NCBI RefSeq assembly: GCF_007990715.1
Contig: NZ_BJWY01000001.1
Span: 1 to 64,000, forward strand
Reading direction: 5' to 3'
Origin: Nocardia seriolae NBRC 15557
GTDB taxonomy: Bacteria; Actinomycetota; Actinomycetes; Mycobacteriales; Mycobacteriaceae
DNA length: 64,000 nucleotides
Shown: one piece after another, positions 19,016 to 27,431 of the stretch
How the letters are laid out: each line of letters begins with the position of its first letter
Numbering within the stretch: position 1 is the first letter of the stretch
Notes under the pieces: generated by a model
The model's input: only the letters and a program-made list of their open reading frames with translations
Databases searched by the model: none
Told to the model about the DNA's origin: nothing
Program-made: the position numbers and the translations under genes

Positions 19016-19231
19016 CGGTCATCCTTTTCCGCCTCCCCGCGACTTCAGCGCCCGGCTGAGAGCCGTTGACAGGCATGCATGCGGAGTTAAGTTGAGAGCC
19101 AACCCGACTCTGGACGTCCCCGACGAGTTACCCCGATCGCACCAAATCAGTTGTCGCGTTCGCTCATAACGGACCAGTCAACCACCGCGATATGGCTCTC
19201 TCGGCGTGTCCCACGAATTACAGTGAGAGGC

Positions 19232-20260
19232 ATGCGTTTCGGGCTGGATTACGCCGCAGGTCGGCCCGCCCCGAGTGCCATCAAAGCGGCCGGGTACGAC
19301 TTCGTGGTCCGATACCTGTCCGATGGCGGCCCCACCCTGCCGGGCAAACTGCTCACTCCGGCCGAAGCGGACGACCTGCGCGCACAAGGCATTTCCATCG
19401 TTTCGAACTGGGAGACCACGGCCGCGCGCATGCTCGACGGCTACGGCGCGGGCGTCACCGACGCGCGGGCGGCACTGGCGCGGGTGCTGCGCTGCGGCGG
19501 GCGGGCGGATCGGCCCATCTACTTCTCCGCCGATTTCGACGCCACCCCGCAGCAGCAGGTGCCGATCAATGACTACCTCGACGGCGCGGCCAGCGTCATC
19601 GGACGCGCGAATGTCGGTATCTACGGCGGGTTCTGGCCGGTGAGCCGGGCGCTGGACGCGGGCACCGCGACCTGGGCGTGGCAGACGGTGGCCTGGTCGG
19701 GCGGCAATGTCGACCCGCGCATCTCGATCTATCAGACCGGTGAGCAGGTGACCGTCGACGGCGTGCGCTGCGACGTAAACGAAACCGATCGAGCCGATTT
19801 CGGCCAATGGGATGTGGAAACGGAGGAACCGGACTTGACACCCGAACAGGACCAAGTGTTGCGCGATATCCAGACCCAGTTGCGCGGGCCCGGCCTCAGC
19901 GGCTGGCCGCAGCTGGGCACCGATGCCCAGGGCCACAACCGGACCGTGGTGGACGGGCTGGCGGCGGCGCTCACCCAGATCGATGAACTGCGCACCGAGA
20001 TCAGCGATCTGGAGGCCACGACCGCCGAACTGAAGGCCGAGGTGGCCCGGCTGGGCGGCCAGCATCACTGGCCGTTCCCCTTCTCGTTGGTGGAGGGTCC
20101 GGCCGCCGTGGTCGCCGATCAGTTGGCAAAGCTGGAGCAGTTGCTGCCGGGTGTGCCGTTACCCGGCTGGGGCGTCGGACCCAATGGCGATTCGGTCCGT
20201 TCCGCCGAAGGCGGACAAGCTCCGGCCGTCGGTGAGCCGAATGGCCCATCCGGCAACTGA
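19232..20260 (+). CDS. DUF1906 glycoside-hydrolase-like protein with C-terminal coiled coil
   Basis: A 342-aa protein. Residues 1-200 form a DUF1906 TIM-barrel-like domain (MRFGLDYAAGRPAP start, DFVVRYLS, YFSADFDA, TAGQ-like ISIYQTGEQ), related to Rv2525c of M. tuberculosis and to peptidoglycan-hydrolase-like folds. Residues 245-285 are a heptad coiled coil (TQIDELRTEISDLEATTAEL). No signal peptide is seen, so export, if any, is not Sec or Tat. The start at 19232 is supported by TACAGT at 19219-19224, a leaderless arrangement. The catalytic role is unproven in the family. Confidence 0.82.
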   Translation: MRFGLDYAAGRPAPSAIKAAGYDFVVRYLSDGGPTLPGKLLTPAEADDLRAQGISIVSNWETTAARMLDGYGAGVTDARAALARVLRCGGRADRPIYFSADFDATPQQQVPINDYLDGAASVIGRANVGIYGGFWPVSRALDAGTATWAWQTVAWSGGNVDPRISIYQTGEQVTVDGVRCDVNETDRADFGQWDVETEEPDLTPEQDQVLRDIQTQLRGPGLSGWPQLGTDAQGHNRTVVDGLAAALTQIDELRTEISDLEATTAELKAEVARLGGQHHWPFPFSLVEGPAAVVADQLAKLEQLLPGVPLPGWGVGPNGDSVRSAEGGQAPAVGEPNGPSGN

Positions 20261-20585
20261 ATTGGGCGATTTGTCGGATTTTCTCCGGAATGCGAAAAGC
20301 GGCCACCGGCCGGTGAACCGCGCCGAAACCCGCGCTGAACTGCCCCTGAAGTGGCGATGAGCGGGTTCTTCTGTAATCAGAAGAACCCGCCCTCAAGGCA
20401 CGAGGATACAGTCGCCAGGCCACGAGTTCACAACTTTGGGAAGACTTTTTCGCACTCCCGAAACAATTGGTCGGCCGGTTCACGCATCCGCAACACTCGC
20501 GCAGTTCTCTGGTGGGACAGCAACTTCGAGGCTATTGTCTGCCTCGTCCGAACTATTGTTCCGGTTCCAGATGAAGGAGGCTCTC
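20261..20585 (+). other. Intergenic region before the 74-aa gene
   Basis: 325 bp holding the terminator at 20361-20390 and, in the AT-richer stretch 20400-20570, the presumed promoter of the following small gene. No other structure recognised. Confidence 0.5.
20361..20390 (+). terminator. Terminator of the DUF1906 gene
   Basis: GCGGGTTCTTCT-gtaatc-AGAAGAACCCGC, a perfect 12-bp stem with a 6-base loop about 100 bp after the stop. The long, AT-containing stem is a good intrinsic-terminator candidate. Confidence 0.7.
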
Positions 20586-20810
20586 GTGGCCGTCAGCGTG
20601 GTACTCGACAAAGCTCTCGACAAGGCCTATGAGACCAAGTCTCTCGACGACATCCTGGCCGCGCCGCCCTCGGCGCTCGCCGGACTGACCGACAAGCACG
20701 ACGAAAAGCTCCTCGATGCCCTGGGCATCAAGACCATTGCCGATCTCGGCAAGAACAAGTACTTCCGGCTCGCCGCCACCCTGGTCGATCTGGCCGCCAA
20801 GGAGGGTTAG
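20586..20810 (+). CDS. Small helical protein with helix-hairpin-helix-like C-terminus
   Basis: A 74-aa protein with no assigned function. The segment LLDALGIKTIADLGKNKYFRLAATLVDLA looks like a helix-hairpin-helix or DUF4332-type motif (LG-I-T-IADL), a fold often used for protein or DNA contacts. Longer in-frame starts exist, but GTG 20586 is clearly correct: AAGGAGG at 20574-20580 lies five bases in front of it. It has its own promoter region and converges on the rpmF operon. Confidence 0.8.
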   Translation: MAVSVVLDKALDKAYETKSLDDILAAPPSALAGLTDKHDEKLLDALGIKTIADLGKNKYFRLAATLVDLAAKEG

Positions 20811-20845
20811 GCACCCGGAGGTCCCGAGCCCGGTGGCCTGATCGG

Positions 20846-21019
20846 TCAGAGCTTCCCCGGATCGATCAGGCCGCGCTCCACCGCGCGCGCGAGGCGGCGC
20901 GGCACCATGTGTTCCACTCCCCCGACCTTGACCGGAATCAGATCCGGCGGCGTCGCCTTCCACTGCGAGCGGCGGCTGTGCGTATTGGCGCGCGACATTC
21001 TGCGCTTCGGAACCGCCAT
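20846..21019 (-). CDS. rpmF: 50S ribosomal protein L32
   Basis: A 57-aa protein beginning [17 protein letters not shown], the signature of actinobacterial L32. It contains no cysteine, so it needs no zinc. Its start lies 2 bp after the rpmE2 stop. It is the last gene of the leftward operon mrf-rpmE2-rpmF behind a Zur-like box, which suggests it is the zinc-starvation copy; whether the genome also encodes another L32 cannot be seen here. Confidence 0.95.
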   Translation of the reverse strand: MAVPKRRMSRANTHSRRSQWKATPPDLIPVKVGGVEHMVPRRLARAVERGLIDPGKL

Positions 21020-21021
21020 GG

Positions 21022-21306
21022 TCAGTTCTCCCGATCCGTCGTCGAATTGCGATTGCCGCGAATGCGCTTGCCGTACCGGCGTTCGAACTTCTCCACCCGG
21101 CCCGCGGTATCGAGCACCCGCTGATTGCCGGTCCAGAACGGATGCGAATCCGAGGTCACATCCACCACCAGCAGCGGGTAGGTATTGCCGTCCTCCCAGT
21201 CGATGGTGCGGGTGGACACCGCGGTGGATCGGGTCAGGAAGCACTTTCCGGTGCTCACGTCCTGGAAGACCACCGGATGGTAGTCGGGGTGAATTCCCTG
21301 TTTCAT
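21022..21306 (-). CDS. rpmE2: 50S ribosomal protein L31 type B (zinc-independent)
   Basis: A 94-aa type-B L31 starting [16 protein letters not shown], with the longer form typical of the zinc-free paralogue. Only one cysteine (GKCFL) remains, so the four-Cys zinc site of the housekeeping L31 is absent. The ATG shares one base with the stop of the upstream CobW-like gene (TGATG), giving translational coupling. Under zinc starvation it would replace zinc-bound L31 and free that metal. Confidence 0.95.
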   Translation of the reverse strand: MKQGIHPDYHPVVFQDVSTGKCFLTRSTAVSTRTIDWEDGNTYPLLVVDVTSDSHPFWTGNQRVLDTAGRVEKFERRYGKRIRGNRNSTTDREN

Positions 21307-22577
21307 CACTTCACCTTTCGTGGTTGCGGTTCTTCGGCCGGTGCCTGCGGCTCTTCTTCGCGCTGATCGCCGAACGGGTCCGGCCACATCGCGACGCGTT
21401 CGGGCGCGAAGCGCACCTGGCGCAGTTCGTCCTCGTCGACCAGCGCCCAGTGCAGCGCGTGGCGGATCTCCTCGGCGTCGGCGTCGGCGACCAGGATCAC
21501 CAGCGAGGTGTGCCGGTCCCCGAACTCCTCGTGCCAGCGCAGTGACGCCAGCGTGCGGCGTTCCGGACCGACCTCGTCGAGTTCCCGGGAGTTCATGGCG
21601 GCCAGCCACTTTCCCGCGCCGCCGACCCGCAGCCCGCCACCGGCGGACTCCAGCCACACCACCTCGTCGGGCTGGGTGGCCAGCCACGCCCGGCCCCGCG
21701 CGCTCACCACACCGTCCAGCAGCACGTCGATGGCCGAGTGCAGGCGCTCGGGATGAAACGGGCGGTCGGTGGCGAATTCCACCAGGGCCACACCGCAATC
21801 CGGCTCCAGCGGCGGCTGTCCGGCCAACAGTGGCGCGTGCGGATCGAAGGGCGCGCCGCGGCGCGCGTCGGCGGGCACCCGGCGCAGCAGCCAGGTCAGA
21901 TCGTCGATATCCAGCACTGCGGGATCGGCGACCCAGGTGATCGGGGCGCGCGGGGTCAACCGCGCCAGTACGGCGGTGGTGCGCTCGCGATCCACCAGAT
22001 CGGCGCCGGAGTCGAAAACCACCAGCGCGTCGGCGAATTCGGCCTGGCCGACGGCCAGCTGCGCGATGGTGCGCTCGTCCTCGACGGTGGCGTGGCCGCG
22101 CTCGGCGAGGGTCTCGTCGCCGGTGGCGTCGGCCAGCCAGTCGCGGGCGTCGACACAGGTGAGCACGGTATCGATGCGCACGCTGCGCCCGGCCGGGCCG
22201 TCGACCCGGCCGACCACGCCGGTCACCACCACGTCATCGATGGCCTGGCACACCGCTTCCGCCTCGAAGGCCGGATCCAGCGCGAGCACGATGCGCCGCA
22301 CCGAATCCCGTTCGGCGAGCAGGCACAGATACGGCAGCAGGTCGGCGCGCAGCGTGCAGGAGACACAGCCGTGCGCGAGTTCCAGCACGCCGAGGTCCTC
22401 GCGACCGTCGAGGCGGACGCTGCGGCGCACCACGCCTTCGCGCAGTTCACTCAGGTCGTGGCGGACCACGACGGTGCCGGGCTCGGCGCCGAGCAGGCGG
22501 GCGGCCCGATCCACACCGTCGGCGGCGCGTCCGGGGAGTCCCGCGAGGACGAGCACGGGCTTGCGTTGGGACGGCAC
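21306..22577 (-). CDS. CobW/COG0523-like protein of the Mrf (Rv0106) type
   Basis: A 423-aa COG0523-related protein. The CxCC-like metal motif is present as GCVSCTLR (about 71-78), and the C-terminal CobW domain (about 270-395) is intact. The N-terminal P-loop is not: GLPGRAADG replaces GxxGxGKT, so GTP hydrolysis is doubtful. Mycobacterial Mrf, which lacks a good P-loop as well and recruits the hibernation factor MPY to zinc-free ribosomes, is the closest description. GTG 22577 is the start: AAAGGGGG precedes it, whereas the longer TTG at 22595 lies in the Zur box. It heads the operon with rpmE2 and rpmF. Confidence 0.85.
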   Translation of the reverse strand: MPSQRKPVLVLAGLPGRAADGVDRAARLLGAEPGTVVVRHDLSELREGVVRRSVRLDGREDLGVLELAHGCVSCTLRADLLPYLCLLAERDSVRRIVLALDPAFEAEAVCQAIDDVVVTGVVGRVDGPAGRSVRIDTVLTCVDARDWLADATGDETLAERGHATVEDERTIAQLAVGQAEFADALVVFDSGADLVDRERTTAVLARLTPRAPITWVADPAVLDIDDLTWLLRRVPADARRGAPFDPHAPLLAGQPPLEPDCGVALVEFATDRPFHPERLHSAIDVLLDGVVSARGRAWLATQPDEVVWLESAGGGLRVGGAGKWLAAMNSRELDEVGPERRTLASLRWHEEFGDRHTSLVILVADADAEEIRHALHWALVDEDELRQVRFAPERVAMWPDPFGDQREEEPQAPAEEPQPRKVK

Positions 22578-22589
22578 CGGTCCCCCTTT

Positions 22590-22604
22590 CGACAATGATT
22601 TTCA
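22590..22604 (-). promoter_or_regulatory. Zur box of the mrf-rpmE2-rpmF operon
   Basis: CGACAATGATTTTCA, two mismatches to the actinobacterial Zur palindrome TGAAAATGATTTTCA. It lies just before the mrf Shine-Dalgarno, so zinc-bound Zur would cover the promoter. Confidence 0.75.
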
Positions 22605-22644
22605 ATTACCGAGGAGTCAATGTACCTTGGAATAACCGCGTTGT

Positions 22645-22659
22645 CGAAAACGATTATCA
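22645..22659 (+). promoter_or_regulatory. Zur box of the rpmB-rpmG-rpsN-rpsR operon
   Basis: CGAAAACGATTATCA, two mismatches to the Zur palindrome, 30 bp before the rpmB start. Together with the box at 22590 it puts both divergent operons under zinc control. Confidence 0.8.
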
Positions 22660-22688
22660 GTAACGTCTACCACCGGAAGGGAGTGCCC

Positions 22689-22925
22689 ATGTCGGCCATC
22701 TGCCAGGTCACCGGCCGCAAGCCGGGCTTCGGCAAGTCCGTATCGCACTCGCACAAGCGGACCAACCGGCGCTGGGACCCCAATATCCAGCGCAAGACCT
22801 ACTACCTGCCCGGCGAGGGGCGGCGCATCACGCTCAACGTCTCGGCCAAGGGCATCAAGACCATCGACCGTGACGGCATCGAGGCAGTGGTGGCCCGGTT
22901 GCGCGCCCGCGGCGAGAAGATCTGA
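22689..22925 (+). CDS. rpmB: 50S ribosomal protein L28, zinc-independent paralogue
   Basis: A 78-aa L28 starting [20 protein letters not shown]. The zinc-binding form has CDVCG at this place; here the second Cys is Thr, so this is the C-minus paralogue induced when zinc is scarce. A GGAAGG Shine-Dalgarno precedes ATG 22689. It is the first gene of the rightward operon; L28-L33-S14-S18 order equals the Zur-controlled rpmB2-rpmG1-rpsN2-rpsR2 set of M. tuberculosis. Confidence 0.95.
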   Translation: MSAICQVTGRKPGFGKSVSHSHKRTNRRWDPNIQRKTYYLPGEGRRITLNVSAKGIKTIDRDGIEAVVARLRARGEKI

Positions 22926-22936
22926 GAGGAATCACC

Positions 22937-23107
22937 ATGGCATCGAAGTCGACCGACATCCGCCCCGTCATCAAGCTGAAGTCCACGGCCGGGACCGGCT
23001 ACACCTATGTCACCCGCAAGAACCGGCGCAACGATCCCGACCGGATGGTTCTCAAGAAGTACGACCCGGTCGTGCGCAGGCACGTCGATTTCCGCGAGGA
23101 CCGCTGA
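22937..23107 (+). CDS. rpmG: 50S ribosomal protein L33, zinc-independent paralogue
   Basis: A 56-aa L33 ([20 protein letters not shown] start). It contains no cysteine, whereas zinc-bound L33 has two CxxC pairs. GAGAGGA precedes the ATG, 11 bp after rpmB. Its stop is one base from the rpsN start. Confidence 0.95.
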   Translation: MASKSTDIRPVIKLKSTAGTGYTYVTRKNRRNDPDRMVLKKYDPVVRRHVDFREDR

Positions 23108-23108
23108 G

Positions 23109-23414
23109 GTGGCGAAGAAGTCGAAGATCGTCAAAAACGAAGAGCGCAAACGGATCGTGGCCCGTTACGCCGAGCGGCGCGCGGAGCTGAAGGAGATCAT
23201 TCGCAAGCCGACCAGCAGCGATGCGGACCGGACGGCCGCACAGGCCGCCCTGGCGAGAATGCCGCGGGATGCCAGTCCGGTACGATTGCGAAATCGGGAC
23301 GCTGCGGACGGACGCCCGCGTGGTCATCTCCGGAAATTCGGTCTCTCGCGTGTGCGGGTTCGCGCGATGGCCCATCGAGGAGAGCTGCCCGGTGTGCACA
23401 AATCGAGCTGGTAA
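23109..23414 (+). CDS. rpsN: 30S ribosomal protein S14, zinc-independent (long) paralogue
   Basis: A 101-aa S14 of the long, zinc-free type; the short housekeeping form is about 61 aa with CxxC pairs. The C-terminal [20 protein letters not shown] is the conserved rRNA-contact region with no cysteine. The start is GTG 23109, one base after the rpmG stop. Confidence 0.95.
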   Translation: MAKKSKIVKNEERKRIVARYAERRAELKEIIRKPTSSDADRTAAQAALARMPRDASPVRLRNRDAADGRPRGHLRKFGLSRVRVRAMAHRGELPGVHKSSW

Positions 23415-23463
23415 GCATCCACCAATCATGAAACTGGCCCCGCATGAGTGAGGAACCGCTGAC

Positions 23464-23718
23464 ATGGCAGTGAAGCGAGCACCGTCGAAGAAGGTCCGTG
23501 CCGAGCAGGCCCGTCGGCCGAAGAAGAACCCTCTGATCGCGGCCGGCATCGAGACCGTCGACTACAAGGACGTGAACCTGCTGCGCACGTTCATCTCTGA
23601 TCGAGGCAAGATCCGCAGCCGGCGCGTCACGGGGCTGACCCCGCAGCAGCAGCGGCAGGTCGCCGTCGCGGTGAAGAACGCGCGGGAAATGGCGCTCCTC
23701 CCCTTCACGAGCCGGTAA
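23464..23718 (+). CDS. rpsR: 30S ribosomal protein S18, zinc-independent paralogue
   Basis: An 84-aa S18 with the conserved [19 protein letters not shown] and LLPFTS end. Positions that are Cys in the zinc-bound copy are replaced, and the protein has no Cys. It closes the operon and is followed 13 bp later by a strong terminator. Confidence 0.95.
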   Translation: MAVKRAPSKKVRAEQARRPKKNPLIAAGIETVDYKDVNLLRTFISDRGKIRSRRVTGLTPQQQRQVAVAVKNAREMALLPFTSR

Positions 23719-23731
23719 GCAACGAAACAGT

Positions 23732-23765
23732 AAGGGGCCCCGATGCTTTCACATCGGGGCCCCTT
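23732..23765 (+). terminator. Terminator of the zinc-independent ribosomal operon
   Basis: A perfect 14-bp inverted repeat (arms 23732-23745 and 23752-23765; core GGGGCCCCGATG) with a 6-base loop, followed by CTTTGTCT. Confidence 0.88.
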
Positions 23766-23798
23766 CTTTGTCTCGAAAATCGTTGGCAGCGCCGCGAT

Positions 23799-24362
23799 TT
23801 ACGGGATCGTCAGCACCTGGCCGACGTCGATGGCATCCGGATTGCTGATGCCCGAGGCGTTGGCGATCTCCTGGTAGCGGTTGCCGTCGCCGTAGAAGCG
23901 CTCGGCGACGGCCCACAGGGTGTCGCCCGGCTCGACCGTGTAGGTCTGCGCGGCGGGCGGCGGCGGGGGCACATCCTCGACGACCGCGGCAGCCTCGGTC
24001 TGCACCGGCTCCGGCGCGGGCAGCGGGTTGTCGGTGTTGGAGCCCGACGACCAGAGCGCGCTGCCGTCGGTGCCGTACAGCACGACATTGCGGTCGGGCT
24101 GCACGACCAAGCGGTCCGCGCTCTTGCCATTGGTCTCGGTGGACCAGGCGGCGCCCTCGCCCTTGTAGAGAACGAAGTTGCCGTCCTCCTGCAGGACACC
24201 GCGCTCCACGCCCTGATCGTGGGTCAGCGTCGACCAGACGACGTTGCCGCTGGGCTCGCTCAGCACCAGGTTGCCATCAGGCTGCAGAGTGAGGCTGTAA
24301 GCGCCACCCTGAAGCGATTGTCCGATCTTGAGTTCTTCGCCTACACGCAACGAGTCGCCCAC
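23799..24362 (-). CDS. Bulb-type (mannose-binding) lectin domain plus LysM domain protein
   Basis: A 187-aa protein. Residues 1-108 are a bulb-type lectin with three QxDxNxVxY-like sugar sites: LQPDGNLVLS (partly degenerate), LQEDGNFVLY and VQPDRNVVLY. A Pro/Ala/Glu linker follows, then a C-terminal LysM domain (about 138-187: YTVEPGDTLWAVAERFYG to VGQVLTIP). LysM binds peptidoglycan and the lectin may bind mannose-containing glycans, so the protein could bridge cell wall and lipoglycans. No Sec or Tat signal or membrane helix is visible from this start, which leaves its route outside unexplained. Confidence 0.85.
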   Translation of the reverse strand: MGDSLRVGEELKIGQSLQGGAYSLTLQPDGNLVLSEPSGNVVWSTLTHDQGVERGVLQEDGNFVLYKGEGAAWSTETNGKSADRLVVQPDRNVVLYGTDGSALWSSGSNTDNPLPAPEPVQTEAAAVVEDVPPPPPAAQTYTVEPGDTLWAVAERFYGDGNRYQEIANASGISNPDAIDVGQVLTIP

Positions 24363-24578
24363 GGCACGTTCCTTTCCGAAGGGGGAAGATCAGGTAAGTC
24401 GATGGCACGTAACTGCATTCGCACATCTAGGACAACACTAGCGATCATGCCCCGGTCACCGCACGGTTACGCGCCGGTTCTGCGAAGATTTCGGCGTGTC
24501 TTCGCCGGAAATTCGCCAGCGGGTCGAAACCGACCCGCGAAACCGTCCATACGGTCCCGGGACACTAGGGTGACAGCC

Positions 24579-25046
24579 ATGTACGGGACACGGGGACGCC
24601 GCCTGATCGCTGCCGCTGCGGCCACCCTCATCGGACTCGCCATCACCGCGTGCGGAAGCACGGAAAACAGTGGCGACCAAACGAAATCCGGTAGCAGCAG
24701 CGCCGCCACCACGACCACCGGCACGCCCACCGAGGCACCCAACGGACAAATCGGACGAGCCTTCGCCGCCAACCCCGCCATCGTCAGCCCGCACAGCATC
24801 CCGTTCGACAGCTACACCCGCCTCGCCCCCGACAAGATCGCGGTGAACTTCCAGACCGGCTCGCCCGAGTGCTACGGCGTCGACGCCGCCGTCACCGAGA
24901 CCTCGTCGACCGTCACGGTCGATCTGAAGTCCGGCACGCTGCCCGAGGCGGTCGGCAAGATGTGCACCATGATCGCGGTCTTCGGCACCCTCGAAATCAG
25001 CTTGAAAGCGCCGCTGGGTGACCGGAAAGTGCTGAGCGCCAAGTAG
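24579..25046 (+). CDS. Small lipoprotein of unknown function
   Basis: A 155-aa predicted lipoprotein. The signal ends in the lipobox LAITAC (cysteine near residue 26), then comes a Ser/Thr-rich linker and a domain with two further Cys (SPECYG and GKMCTM) likely to form a disulphide. Its general pattern resembles short mycobacterial and nocardial lipoproteins, but I do not recognise the family. TAGGGT at 24566-24571 gives a leaderless ATG at 24579. A bidirectional hairpin separates it from purH. Confidence 0.82.
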   Translation: MYGTRGRRLIAAAAATLIGLAITACGSTENSGDQTKSGSSSAATTTTGTPTEAPNGQIGRAFAANPAIVSPHSIPFDSYTRLAPDKIAVNFQTGSPECYGVDAAVTETSSTVTVDLKSGTLPEAVGKMCTMIAVFGTLEISLKAPLGDRKVLSAK

Positions 25047-25057
25047 ATCAGCCGAAA

Positions 25058-25097
25058 AGAAAGGGTGTGAATCGCTATCGCGATCCACACCCTTTCT
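25058..25097. terminator. Bidirectional terminator between lipoprotein gene and purH
   Basis: A 12-bp perfect stem (AGAAAGGGTGTG at 25058-25069 with its complement at 25086-25097) around a partly paired loop, followed by TCAATTCTG on the plus strand. Convergent genes end on each side. Confidence 0.8.
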
Positions 25098-25122
25098 CAA
25101 TTCTGCTGTGCCGCTACGCCAC

Positions 25123-26697
25123 TCAGTGGGCGAAGTGACGGGACCCCGTCAGGTACAGCGTGACCCCGGCCTCGCGGCACAGGTCGATGGTGTCCTTGTC
25201 GCGGATGGAACCGCCCGGGTGCACGATGGCGCGCACGCCGGCGGCCACCAGGATCTGCGGACCGTCCGAGAACGGGAAGAAGGCGTCCGACGCCGCGACC
25301 GAGCCCTTGGCGCGATCACCCGCCCGCTCGACGGCCAGCTTGCAGGAGTCGACCCGGTTGACCTGGCCCATGCCCACGCCGACCGCCGCACCGGCGTCGG
25401 CCAGCAGGATGGCGTTGGACTTCACGGCACGGCAAGCGCGCCAGGCGAATTCGAGATCGCGCAGGGTGTCCTCGTCGGCCGCCTCGCCCGCGGCGAGGGT
25501 CCAGGTGGCGGCGCTGTCACCCTCGGCGTCGAGGATGTCGCGGTCCTGCAGCAGCACGCCGCCGCTGACCGGACGCAGCTCCGCGCCCTTGCGCTGGGCG
25601 GGCTCGGCGACCAGCACGCGCACGTTCTTCTTGCGCGCCAGCACCTCCACCGCACCGGCGGCGTAGGACGGGGCCACGATGACCTCGGTGAAGATGTCGG
25701 CGACCTGCTCGGCCATCTCGACGGAGACCTCGCGGTTGGCCGCGATCACGCCGCCGTACGCGGAGACCGGGTCGGTGGCGTGCGCCTTGCGGTGCGCCTC
25801 GGCGATATCCGCGCCGACCGCGATGCCACACGGGTTGGCGTGCTTGATGACCGCGACGGCGGGGGCGTCGAAGTCGTAGGCGGCGCGCCAGGCGGCATCG
25901 GCGTCGGTGTAGTTGTTGTACGACATTTCCTTGCCGTGCAACTGCTTCGCCTGCGCCAGCCCGGCCGGACCGGCCTCGTTGACGTAGAGCGCCGCGCCCT
26001 GGTGCGGGTTCTCGCCGTAGCGCAGCACGTTCTCGCGGTTCCAGGTGCCGCCGATCCAGGCCGGGAACTTGTCCGCCGCTTCGGTTTCCGGCGCGGCGGC
26101 CGGGACGGCCACATTGGTCATCCAGCTGGCGACGGCCACGTCGTAGGTGGCGGTGTGCTGGAAGGCCTTGGCGGCCAGGGCGGTCCGCTCCGGCAGGGTG
26201 AATCCGCCCTGCTGCACGGCCGCGATCACCTCGGCGTAGTCACCGGTGTTCACGACCACCGCGACCGACGGGTGGTTCTTGGCGGCGGCGCGCACCATGG
26301 ACGGGCCGCCGATGTCGATCTGCTCCACGCACTCGTCGATGCTCGCGCCCGAGGCCACGGTCTGGGTGAACGGGTACAGGTTCACCACGACGAGCTGGAA
26401 CGCCTCGACCCCGAGCTCGACGAGCTGGTCGACGTGCTCCTCCTTGCGGGTGTCGGCCAGGATACCGGCGTGCACGCGCGGGTGCAGGGTCTTGACGCGA
26501 CCGTCGAGGGTCTCCGGGAAACCGGTCAGGTCCTCGACCTTGGTGACCGGGATGCCGGCATCGGCGATCTTGTTGGCGGTCGAGCCGGTCGAGACCAGCT
26601 CCACGCCCGCCTGATGCAGGCCCGTGGCCAGTTCGATCAGACCGGTCTTGTCGTAGACGCTTACGAGGGCCCGCTTGATCGGCTTGCGTTCACTCAC
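25123..26697 (-). CDS. purH: Bifunctional AICAR formyltransferase / IMP cyclohydrolase
   Basis: A 524-aa PurH catalysing the last two steps of IMP synthesis. The MGS-like cyclohydrolase domain is about 1-150 ([17 protein letters not shown]); the formyltransferase domain follows with the catalytic IKHANPCG motif (K285, H286). The length is normal. Its start overlaps the purN stop by four bases, so purN-purH form one operon, as in mycobacteria. Confidence 0.97.
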   Translation of the reverse strand: MSERKPIKRALVSVYDKTGLIELATGLHQAGVELVSTGSTANKIADAGIPVTKVEDLTGFPETLDGRVKTLHPRVHAGILADTRKEEHVDQLVELGVEAFQLVVVNLYPFTQTVASGASIDECVEQIDIGGPSMVRAAAKNHPSVAVVVNTGDYAEVIAAVQQGGFTLPERTALAAKAFQHTATYDVAVASWMTNVAVPAAAPETEAADKFPAWIGGTWNRENVLRYGENPHQGAALYVNEAGPAGLAQAKQLHGKEMSYNNYTDADAAWRAAYDFDAPAVAVIKHANPCGIAVGADIAEAHRKAHATDPVSAYGGVIAANREVSVEMAEQVADIFTEVIVAPSYAAGAVEVLARKKNVRVLVAEPAQRKGAELRPVSGGVLLQDRDILDAEGDSAATWTLAAGEAADEDTLRDLEFAWRACRAVKSNAILLADAGAAVGVGMGQVNRVDSCKLAVERAGDRAKGSVAASDAFFPFSDGPQILVAAGVRAIVHPGGSIRDKDTIDLCREAGVTLYLTGSRHFAH

Positions 26698-27329
26698 CGG
26701 AGAACTCGCTCATCTGGAATAACTGCCTTTCGTCCATCGGAGACAATGCCTCGGGTAGCGACGGCGGCGACGACCTCCGCCAGCAACCGCCGCTCCACGA
26801 CCTTGATGCGCTCGTGCAGGGTGTCCTCGTCGTCATCGGGCAGCACCGCGACCGCCTCCTGCGCCAGGATCGGCCCCGTGTCCACACCCGAATCGACCAG
26901 GTGCACGGTCGAACCCGTGACCCGGACGCCGTAGGCGAGCGCGTCCCGCACCCCGTGCGCGCCCGGGAACGCGGGCAGCAGCGCGGGATGGGTATTGATG
27001 ATGCGACCGCCGAAGCGGTCCATGAACTGCGGCCCGAGAATCTTCATGAAGCCCGCGGACACCACCAGATCCGGCTGGAACACGGCGACCATCTCGGTCA
27101 GCGCGGCATCCCATTCGGCGCGGCTCGCGAAATCGCCCAGCGCGACCTTGAACGAGGAGACGTCGAACGCCTCGGCATGCTCGGTGGCGGCGCAGTCGCG
27201 ATCCACTCCGACGGCGACGACCTGGGCCGGATAGCCCGGCTGCCGGGTCGCTTCCAGGAGTGAACGCAGCAGCGATCCGGTGCCGGAGGCCAGCACGACA
27301 ATGCTCGCGGGCGCGGTCGGCGGCAGCAA
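26694..27329 (-). CDS. purN: Phosphoribosylglycinamide formyltransferase
   Basis: A 211-aa folate-dependent GAR transformylase. Catalytic Asn-His-Asp are seen in [13 protein letters not shown] and [12 protein letters not shown], and the ribose-phosphate loop GTGSLLR is near the N-terminus. The start is TTG 27329, without an obvious ribosome site, so the exact N-terminus is uncertain by a few residues. It lies between perM and purH, matching Rv0955-Rv0956-Rv0957. Confidence 0.94.
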   Translation of the reverse strand: MLPPTAPASIVVLASGTGSLLRSLLEATRQPGYPAQVVAVGVDRDCAATEHAEAFDVSSFKVALGDFASRAEWDAALTEMVAVFQPDLVVSAGFMKILGPQFMDRFGGRIINTHPALLPAFPGAHGVRDALAYGVRVTGSTVHLVDSGVDTGPILAQEAVAVLPDDDEDTLHERIKVVERRLLAEVVAAVATRGIVSDGRKAVIPDERVLR

Positions 27330-27431
27330 CTGGGCGGGCGTGGACGTCAGCGCTCTACTCCCTGGGTATCGGAGCGGGAAGGGACGGCGGGGGGCGGTTC
27401 CGCCGCCTAAAGAGTAACTATCGCCCGATTG

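Noticed and set aside
20837..20870. Inverted repeat CCTGATCG / CGATCAGG at the end of rpmF
   Set aside because: 8-bp arms with an 18-base loop lying mostly in the coding sequence; weak as a terminator.
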